Positions 6,992 through 11,134 of a stretch of 11,134 nt of DNA are shown here, piece by piece. The notes under the pieces were generated by a model. It made no database searches and was not told the origin of the DNA. It saw nothing but the letters and a program-made list of their open reading frames with translations. A program made the translations under genes and the position numbers. Source of the DNA: DASYAN01 sp036501345 (lineage in GTDB: Bacteria > Chloroflexota > Ktedonobacteria > Ktedonobacterales > Ktedonobacteraceae). Location of the stretch: contig DASYAN010000112.1 of NCBI GenBank assembly GCA_036501345.1, positions 1 to 11,134 of the forward strand, in the 5' to 3' direction. The stretch's first letter is position 1, and every line of letters begins with the position of its first letter.

Positions 6992-7810
6992 TTATGGCCT
7001 CTGGATACTCCTTGCGGCGCCGCTAAGGGGAGGAAAGAGGCCTTCCTTTCTTGGGGCTCTTACACCGGGGCACTCTTCTATCTGAACGGATGGTTGGGAG
7101 GAAGCAGAAACCGCCTCTGATTCTGATTGGGCAAGAACAATGGCAGCTCCTTTCTGGTAACTGTAGCCATCCGAGCGATGAAGAGCACGGCAATACTGGT
7201 ATCCAATTCCTTGCGTTGTCCCCTTTTTGGTTGTGATATTGAATGATCCAGTCGCTCGTGCAGTGAGACGTCCCACATAGGTCCCAATAGGCTTGCCCTC
7301 TGTCACAACGGCACGGACGATATCGCCCGTTTTGAAGCCGTACTTGCGTCCAGATTGCTTGGGATTGCCATACGTGAAGCCATACTCGTCGACAGAACAC
7401 ATTCTTCTGCGACCGTGCCCATTGGCCGTGATGAGCAGCGGGTAGACACCAGTTACCTTCTGCCACCTTGGTTTGCGATATCTGGTATGGCGGTTGCGTC
7501 TGCTTCCTCGCACCGTACGCCGTTTGTCCAGGCGTGCTTTGATTGTTTCCCCACGGTGAGAAAGCTCAAAAGCCGTGACGACTTCACCAGTCTGATCGTT
7601 GATGATGGCTATGCCGGTGGTCTTACTCCCTGGATCGATCTTGATGCGTAAAGGCTCAATGGGTGTCTCTACAGCCTTTTTGAGCACAATGGTAAAGGGG
7701 TAACGCCTGTAAACTGCTGCTTTTCCTGATGAGAGCAATATTCTGGCTTCCCCGGGATGAACTGGATTGAGTTGTCTGAGATCGGTATCTAAAACAAAGA
7801 CGTTGCTCAT
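6992..7810 (-). CDS. iscB: Internally deleted IscB-family RNA-guided nuclease (HNH and RuvC-II/III missing)
   Basis: IscB proteins are omega-RNA-guided DNA nucleases and the ancestors of Cas9, usually around 400-500 residues. This one has 272. The PLMP-like N-terminus is intact (VFVLDTDLRQLNPVHPGEAR, residues 4-23; RRYPFTIVL at 35-43), the RuvC-I Asp is D59 in IKIDPGSKTTGIAI, and the Arg-rich bridge helix ends in RRNRHTRYRKPR (104-115). The next residues, QKVTGVYPLLITANGHGRRR, belong to the far C-terminal domain, which then continues normally (YGFKTGDIVRAVV, YVGRLTARATGSFNI). About 200 or more residues holding RuvC-II, the HNH domain and RuvC-III are absent, joined in frame near nt 7455-7470. 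The shortened protein could bind its RNA but should lack nuclease activity by known rules. Start 7810 follows the end of the omega-RNA. The stop is 4 nt before the miaB ATG. It may be a decay product or a functional derivative; the sequence alone does not decide. Confidence 0.88.
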   Translation of the reverse strand: MSNVFVLDTDLRQLNPVHPGEARILLSSGKAAVYRRYPFTIVLKKAVETPIEPLRIKIDPGSKTTGIAIINDQTGEVVTAFELSHRGETIKARLDKRRTVRGSRRNRHTRYRKPRWQKVTGVYPLLITANGHGRRRMCSVDEYGFTYGNPKQSGRKYGFKTGDIVRAVVTEGKPIGTYVGRLTARATGSFNITTKKGTTQGIGYQYCRALHRSDGYSYQKGAAIVLAQSESEAVSASSQPSVQIEECPGVRAPRKEGLFPPLSGAARSIQRP

Positions 7811-8076
7811 CGTGAGCCTCTACTTTCGTAGGTAATGGGGGCCTCGACAAGGTTATAGAGCGGTTTAACGTGAAGAGCACTGGCACTAACCCTTGTAATC
7901 CTGTTTAACCCTTCACCGTAGCGGTGGGGACTGGCCCACGCATCCCAACGTACCTATTTCGCTCCTAACGTAGCTTCGGAGGACGGGCCTCCGCGCTGAG
8001 TCTGGTCAGGTGAAGCCACAAGAATCCTTTCGGATTCCTGTAAGCCCTTGGCAAAAGCCATAGGGTCCCTGACGAT
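6995..8076 (-). mobile_element. ISC (IscB-only) IS200/IS605-superfamily element
   Basis: The element consists of an omega-RNA gene followed by iscB, with no TnpA transposase, so it would depend on a TnpA supplied elsewhere. The right end carries a subterminal hairpin at 7008-7032 just after the iscB coding end, with a GTATCC-like tail. The left end is placed where the outermost omega-RNA stem stops (8073) and the presumed guide starts. Exact boundaries are uncertain by about 10 nt, because IS200/IS605 elements have no terminal inverted repeats or target duplications. The insertion is only a few bases from the miaB start codon, in the same orientation. Confidence 0.7.
7008..7032. repeat. Subterminal hairpin at the right end of the ISC element
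   Basis: CTCC (7008-7011) pairs with GGAG (7029-7032), and TT-GCGG with CCGC-TAA around a GGCGCC core, giving an imperfect stem of about ten base pairs. Its position, overlapping the last codons of iscB and close to the element's end, fits the single-strand hairpins recognised by TnpA in IS200/IS605 elements. The AAGGAG strand of this stem also resembles a ribosome-binding site for miaB, but at 20 nt spacing. Confidence 0.6.
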
Positions 8077-8090
8077 CTTGCACTTCTGTG
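7811..8090 (-). ncRNA. Omega-RNA (HEARO) with 5' guide segment
   Basis: Immediately upstream of iscB is a non-coding stretch with many stems, as expected for the HEARO/omega-RNA that guides IscB. Reading on the + strand, the stems are CTAC-tttc-GTAG (7820-7831), CACCG-tag-CGGTG (7914-7926), CGGAGG-acggg-CCTCCG (7977-7993), GAATCC-tttc-GGATTC (8022-8037) and CCCTTGGC-aaaa-GCCATAGGG (8045-8065). The last two are enclosed by GTCAGG (8005-8010) with CCTGAC (8068-8073). Two of the loops are GAAA tetraloops in the RNA strand. Outside the closing stem, 8075-8090 is the predicted guide (cacagaagtgcaagat in RNA sense), which comes from the insertion-site flank. The 3' end near the iscB start is assumed from family knowledge. 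Confidence 0.82.
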
Positions 8091-8096
8091 GTCGGT

Positions 8097-8102
8097 ATTA
8101 TA
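8097..8102 (-). promoter_or_regulatory. TATAAT -10 box for the omega-RNA
   Basis: The - strand reads TATAAT at 8102-8097. Initiation about 7 nt downstream would fall near 8090, leaving roughly 16 nt before the first omega-RNA stem, the known IscB guide length. The corresponding -35 (TTCCCC at 17-nt spacing) is poor, so the promoter is likely weak or helped by other factors. The box lies outside the element, in the flank. Confidence 0.5.
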
Positions 8103-8525
8103 CAGCAATTTTACGTTGAGGGGAAGTAGGAAAACAGAATCTGTTTGAAAAATGTGGGTACAAGACAGTCTTTGAAGGCGGGGATGAATAGGTCTCCCTT
8201 TTGTGGGACTTGCCGTGCCACCTTCAGGTGGGGCACAGGAGGTTTTTGGGGTATCAGACAAACGCAAGAAAACCTTGGAGTCCAGTCCCCAAGGTTTTCA
8301 TGAAGAGAAAGGTAAGGGTTTTGTGACACCAGTGTCACGGAGATGGGTGAATGCATCCAGGCCATACAGGTACACCCCACAGATGAGAAATTTTGGGGTC
8401 TCCAAACTCACAGGCCTGCTTGCGTACTCTCTACAATCGGCCACTCGTGAGCTTCTCTAAAGGCAACTATACGCTATTCTATGAATGGTTCAGCTTGTTT
8501 TTTGAAAGCCAAAATAGAAACCAAC
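8103..8525. other. Hairpin-rich non-coding region, possible relic of a second IS200/IS605-type element
   Basis: No convincing gene is present. Inverted repeats include AAACAG-aat-CTGTTT near 8134, AAGAC-a-GTCTT near 8164, a bulged GTGCC-ACC/GGT-GGCAC stem (8213-8236), an 11-bp stem (8268-8299), GTGACAC-ca-GTGTCAC (8323-8338) and ACCCCA/TGGGGT (8374-8399). On the - strand, about 8170-8190 reads ttcatccccgccttcaaag, a phrase like the right-end hairpin region of many IS200/IS605 elements, and the overlapping frame (KGRPIHPRLQ) resembles degenerate IscB/TnpB C-termini. That suggests a decayed element end next to the ISC insertion. From 8400 to 8525 I see nothing. Confidence 0.4.
8268..8299. repeat. 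11-bp perfect inverted repeat, possible bidirectional terminator
   Basis: GAAAACCTTGG (8268-8278) and CCAAGGTTTTC (8289-8299) are perfect reverse complements around a 10-nt loop. The stem ends in a T-run on both strands, so it could end transcripts coming from either side, for example from the CrtA-like gene (- strand). The T-runs are part of the stem rather than a following tail, so termination is only possible, not shown. Confidence 0.5.
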
Positions 8526-9251
8526 TCAGGAACCTTGCAATTCTGGCAGAGGGTTGATACCATCCCAGGTTCCCAGAGATGCTAGCGGACGCAAGCGTGC
8601 AAAGAGTTCTTCACTATACCACCGCTCCTGACGAGTCCGATACACTACTTCGCTATGAGGAGTTGGACCATAGGCAAAAGCCGTGATAGCAGGAAGAGAA
8701 TGCCATAGACTGAGCGTCCCTATATGTAGTAGAGGTATTTCTCCTATACCCACGAATTTGATCGACTCCGGTTGCTGTAAGAGATGTTCAGCCACCTCTG
8801 GAACGGCACCGAGAAAGGCACCTAAGCGGGAGGGACGGATGGTGGCACGTGTTAGGATAACCCAGGGACCAGGATCAGGGGGTGCAATCGGTGCTATGCC
8901 AGCAAAGGGATCACATCCACCCCATGCACCATGCCAGCGCACAGGTTGCATATACACAGTCCAAACTTCATTTGCACGTTGGTGTATACGTTGCATCACC
9001 AGAGATTGTCCCTCAAATTGTTGCAAGGCCTTCAGCGAGTCCCATGCAGTAAAGAGACCATAGCACCGTAAGTCAGCGTGTCCATCAAAGCGTCCAATAC
9101 CCAGCAGACGCCAGAAACGTAGTCCCGGCGTACGAGCCAAGGGCCAGCGATCCAAGCCAAGGTGTGCCAGTCCAAAGATACTGGCCCGTTTTGGATAATG
9201 GGCTAATGTAAACGCAACTATTGGTTCATCTTCACTAGCACCTGTAATCAT
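8526..9251 (-). CDS. CrtA-like (spheroidene monooxygenase family) protein
   Basis: The best start is the ATG at 9251, which has GGAGGT 7 nt upstream; the frame is open to 9341, but those Met codons lack a site. From 9251 the product has 241 residues, about the length of CrtA. It shows the family's conserved blocks: LARTPGLRFWRLLGIGR (38-54), VILTRATIRPSR (131-142), FVGIGEIPLLHIGTLSLW (166-183, with H176), and a C-terminal EERWYSEELFARL-like end (WYSEELFARL, 211-220). CrtA inserts oxygen at C-2 of acyclic carotenoids. No other carotenoid gene is in the window, so the substrate here is unknown and it may act on something else. No signal peptide or membrane helix is seen. The neighbours read away from it (+ strand, 9537) or are separated by the hairpin-rich region. 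Confidence 0.8.
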   Translation of the reverse strand: MITGASEDEPIVAFTLAHYPKRASIFGLAHLGLDRWPLARTPGLRFWRLLGIGRFDGHADLRCYGLFTAWDSLKALQQFEGQSLVMQRIHQRANEVWTVYMQPVRWHGAWGGCDPFAGIAPIAPPDPGPWVILTRATIRPSRLGAFLGAVPEVAEHLLQQPESIKFVGIGEIPLLHIGTLSLWHSLPAITAFAYGPTPHSEVVYRTRQERWYSEELFARLRPLASLGTWDGINPLPELQGS

Positions 9252-9345
9252 TTCAAAGACCTCCATGAACGACGATTTGGCTGATAGCACCTCCACGTAT
9301 TGGACACAGATAAGCCATTGCATGGCTCTTTTTGAGAACATCTGT

Positions 9346-9374
9346 TTGACACAATAAGCCAGTCATGCTATAAT
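9346..9374 (+). promoter_or_regulatory. Perfect consensus sigma-70 promoter
   Basis: TTGACA at 9346-9351 and TATAAT at 9369-9374 are separated by exactly 17 bp (9352-9368), the ideal housekeeping-promoter arrangement. A start near 9381 gives a leader of about 155 nt before the ATG at 9537. I see no clear riboswitch or leader ORF in that leader. The promoter lies in the region just upstream of the divergent CrtA-like gene. Confidence 0.8.
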
Positions 9375-9536
9375 TAGAACACGGTTTCTATATTGCTTGT
9401 GCATGCATGTTTAGTCTTGTTCCTGATATCTTCCGTCTATCCCCAGTAGAGCCAGAATAGTATAGTAGTAGCCCATTCTCACAGAGGATTATCCCTTAAC
9501 CAAGTGCTGTGTCTTCGCAAGAAGGAGGCCATACAC

Positions 9537-10154
9537 ATGAGTATCATGCAACTCACTCAGACCATACACATTATTCCACCCGCACAATTAAAATATCGCA
9601 GCAAACATCCTATGCAACCAACGTTACCCGGGATGGAGCCAGAGCCAAATGCTACTCCCAAGATAAGCAATCGTCAGGTTGCCGAGGTGCTCGCAGGGAT
9701 CGCCGACATGCTGGAAGCACAGCGTGGCAATGAGTATCGCATCCAGGCTTATCGCAACGGTGCACGGGGGCTCCTGGACCTGACAGAACCCGCTATCGAC
9801 ATTTTAGCACGCGGAGAAGCCTTGCCCATACCAGGATTAGGCGAACGGTTGCGCTCCCATATCACTGAACTTATCGAGCTTGGCTCCGTCACGATTAGCA
9901 ATGGTTTCTGCATACCGACTTTACCAGCAGGTGTACGCGCCTTGATGGCAGTTGAACATATTGGTCCTTATACCGCCATTCGCCTGCACGAAGAGTTAGG
10001 CATCGATTCCCCACAAGCTTTGTGGCAGGCCGCTCAACAAGGGCGTATTCGCCATCTACCAGGTTTCGGAGTACGTAGCGAGGCTCGCTTGAAGGAAGCA
10101 GCAGAGCAACTACTAAATGGTAAGCGCAATGCTCCCCTTAATGGAGCAGCATAG
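9537..10154 (+). CDS. Stand-alone PolX-type N-terminal helix-hairpin-helix protein
   Basis: Start ATG 9537 is preceded by AAGGAGG at 8 nt spacing; an in-frame upstream ATG at 9504 has no such site. The product has 205 residues. Residues about 45-118 match the N-terminal 8-kDa-like helix-hairpin-helix domain of DNA polymerase beta/PolX (NRQVAEVLAGIADMLE, EYRIQAYRNGARGL, LPIPGLGERL). Two more HhH motifs follow (VEHIGPYTAIRLHEELG at 139-155; HLPGFGVRSEARLKE at 173-187). The palm/nucleotidyltransferase and PHP domains of bacterial PolX (usually ~570 residues) are absent, and the gene ends naturally. It probably binds DNA ends, gaps or nicks, possibly acting in repair, but has no catalytic residues. 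The first 44 residues are unstructured-looking with a PLPGMEP-like LPGMEPEP segment. A consensus promoter lies 155 nt upstream. It converges on the aminotransferase gene with a 1-nt gap. Confidence 0.82.
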   Translation: MSIMQLTQTIHIIPPAQLKYRSKHPMQPTLPGMEPEPNATPKISNRQVAEVLAGIADMLEAQRGNEYRIQAYRNGARGLLDLTEPAIDILARGEALPIPGLGERLRSHITELIELGSVTISNGFCIPTLPAGVRALMAVEHIGPYTAIRLHEELGIDSPQALWQAAQQGRIRHLPGFGVRSEARLKEAAEQLLNGKRNAPLNGAA

Positions 10155-10155
10155 A

Positions 10156-11001
10156 CTACTCTCCGGGTTCAACAAACTCGATAAAGCGCTGCTCCAACTC
10201 ATAGGTGCGGGGTCCTGGCTTGCCTTCACCAATCGTCCGATCATCGATCTGGACGACAGGCATAATCTCTCTGGACGACGAGGTTATAAACGCCTCATCC
10301 GCTGTGGCTAATTCTTCCAGCAGGATGGGGCGTTCCTCGATGGCAAAACGGCCACGAGCCAGCGACAGCACCACATTGCGTGTGACACCGATCAAGACCT
10401 CAGTACAAGGGGTTACCAGCGTATTGCCGCAAAAGACAAAAAAGTTGCTACGTGTCGCCTCCAGCACATGTCCCTGCTCACTTACAAAGAGTGCGTCACT
10501 GGCATCACGGCGTGCAGCTTCTTTGAGAGCTCGGATCGCTGTCACATAATTAGAGGTCTTTGCATCAGGAAGCACACGCTGTAAACGCGTCGTAATTAGC
10601 TTCGTTCCTCTGGTAAAACGCTCCATATCACGCTCGCCCAGAGCACTAATCAGTACCGCAAGAACAGCTTTTCCCATCGGCATAATCCCATCCTCACTCT
10701 CGCCTCCGGTGACAAAAAGACGGATTGCGGCATGCTTATAGGAATTGCGTTCAATGGTTTCGCGAATAACCTGTGCGATGAAATCATGCGTATAGGGAAT
10801 GTCTAGCTCGATAATGCTGGCAGAACGATAGAGTCGCTCTAGATGTTCTTCCAGGCAAAAAGGGTGACGATTATATGTACGCAGTGCCTCGAAGATGCTA
10901 TAACAACGCAATACAGCCAAATCGTTGAGTGAAAGAGTCGCATCGTTGGGATGGACCCAGCGTCCATCGACATACCACCAAGCTGTGTTATCCGTGTTCA
11001 T
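10156..11001 (-). CDS. Class IV (fold-type IV) PLP aminotransferase
   Basis: From the ATG at 11001 the product has 281 residues. AAGG lies about 9 nt upstream; a longer frame to 11052 would overlap the upstream gene. The class IV pattern is complete: an N-terminal YVDGRWVHPNDATLS and SIFEALRTYN substrate-pocket part, HLERLYRSA, the catalytic Lys K148 in LPDAKTSNYVTAI, and EQGHVLEATRSNFFVF with the Glu that contacts the PLP pyridine nitrogen. This family includes branched-chain and D-amino-acid aminotransferases and aminodeoxychorismate lyase. The SNY after the Lys is closest to the branched-chain type, but the exact substrate cannot be fixed by reading. It is transcribed with the EVE-domain gene, whose stop is 1 nt upstream. 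Confidence 0.9.
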   Translation of the reverse strand: MNTDNTAWWYVDGRWVHPNDATLSLNDLAVLRCYSIFEALRTYNRHPFCLEEHLERLYRSASIIELDIPYTHDFIAQVIRETIERNSYKHAAIRLFVTGGESEDGIMPMGKAVLAVLISALGERDMERFTRGTKLITTRLQRVLPDAKTSNYVTAIRALKEAARRDASDALFVSEQGHVLEATRSNFFVFCGNTLVTPCTEVLIGVTRNVVLSLARGRFAIEERPILLEELATADEAFITSSSREIMPVVQIDDRTIGEGKPGPRTYELEQRFIEFVEPGE

Positions 11002-11002
11002 G

Positions 11003-11134
11003 TTAGAGCACCTTTTTCTCTTTGAGCCACGAGACAAAACTATCTGGCACACGCATCGTTGACAGGCGAGACTGACGCACTAAGCTCCAATCATCGAAAA
11101 GATGGCTTTCTTTGATCTCACGCAGTGTGACAGA
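11003..11134 (-). CDS. EVE-domain protein, C-terminal 43 residues (5' end outside window)
   Basis: The - strand frame from the window edge reads 43 codons and stops with TAA at 11005-11003. The end LFDDWSLVRQSRLSTMRV matches the strongly conserved last motif of EVE domains (usually LVRQSRLSVMPV). EVE domains are PUA-like folds that bind modified bases in DNA or RNA. The gene overlaps the ribosome site of the downstream aminotransferase gene and ends 1 nt before its ATG, so the two are an operon. The N-terminal part lies beyond the window, so the full architecture is unknown. Confidence 0.75.
   Translation of the reverse strand, partial: SVTLREIKESHLFDDWSLVRQSRLSTMRVPDSFVSWLKEKKVL

Noticed and set aside
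7023..7466. 147-codon - strand frame overlapping iscB
   Set aside because: It is an out-of-frame shadow of the iscB C-terminal region, which itself carries the family motifs.
7455..7470. IscB shortened by a frameshift or intron rather than a deletion
   Set aside because: The frame is continuous across the junction, and the C-terminal family motifs follow directly, so nothing remains to be spliced or restored.
8203..8460. 85-codon + strand open frame
   Set aside because: No ribosome-binding site, no recognisable motif, and it runs through several hairpins; the composition looks like chance translation of a structured region.
1..11134. CRISPR array, tRNA or rRNA genes
   Set aside because: No regularly spaced direct repeats, no tRNA cloverleaf with a TTCRANY-type arm, and no rRNA-like stretch was seen.

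Overview
The window looks like a transposon-rich stretch of a Ktedonobacteria-type chromosome (Chloroflexota). The reasons are an IscB/omega-RNA element of the kind that is very abundant in Ktedonobacter racemifer, two further insertion-sequence remnants, roughly balanced base composition, and a mixture of a PucR-type regulator, a MiaB enzyme, a CrtA-like protein and an EVE-domain gene. The taxonomic call is an inference from family knowledge; no ribosomal or other marker gene is present.

Layout. Positions 1-2400 are a graveyard of nested insertion sequences: an IS4-family transposase with an in-frame stop (+ strand, 8-1180) abuts the truncated and frameshifted 5' part of an IS1182-family transposase (- strand, 2339-1187). 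The far edge of the IS1182 remnant cuts into the C-terminal coding end of an unknown coiled-coil-like protein (+, ~2420-2719). From 2742 to 6987 the - strand carries ordinary chromosomal genes, read right to left: miaB (tRNA methylthiotransferase), a TPR protein with a strongly acidic tail, a previously unlisted 38-residue very basic protein, and a PucR-family regulator. The first three are closely spaced and probably co-transcribed.

From about 6995 to 8090 lies the most interesting object: an IS200/IS605-superfamily ISC element containing an omega-RNA (HEARO) gene and an iscB gene, inserted immediately upstream of miaB and reading into it. The IscB protein is a clean, in-frame internal deletion: the PLMP-like N-terminus, RuvC-I segment and arginine-rich bridge are joined directly to the C-terminal domain, with RuvC-II, HNH and RuvC-III gone. 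The omega-RNA locus still looks folded and complete, with a TATAAT box placed so that transcription would begin at a roughly 16-nt guide. Positions 8103-8525 are non-coding and full of hairpins, perhaps the decayed end of a second element.

The right part returns to chromosomal genes: a CrtA-like (spheroidene monooxygenase family) protein (-), a stand-alone PolX-type N-terminal helix-hairpin-helix protein (+) under a perfect consensus sigma-70 promoter, and a convergent class IV aminotransferase (-) lying 1 nt downstream of an EVE-domain gene that runs off the right edge.
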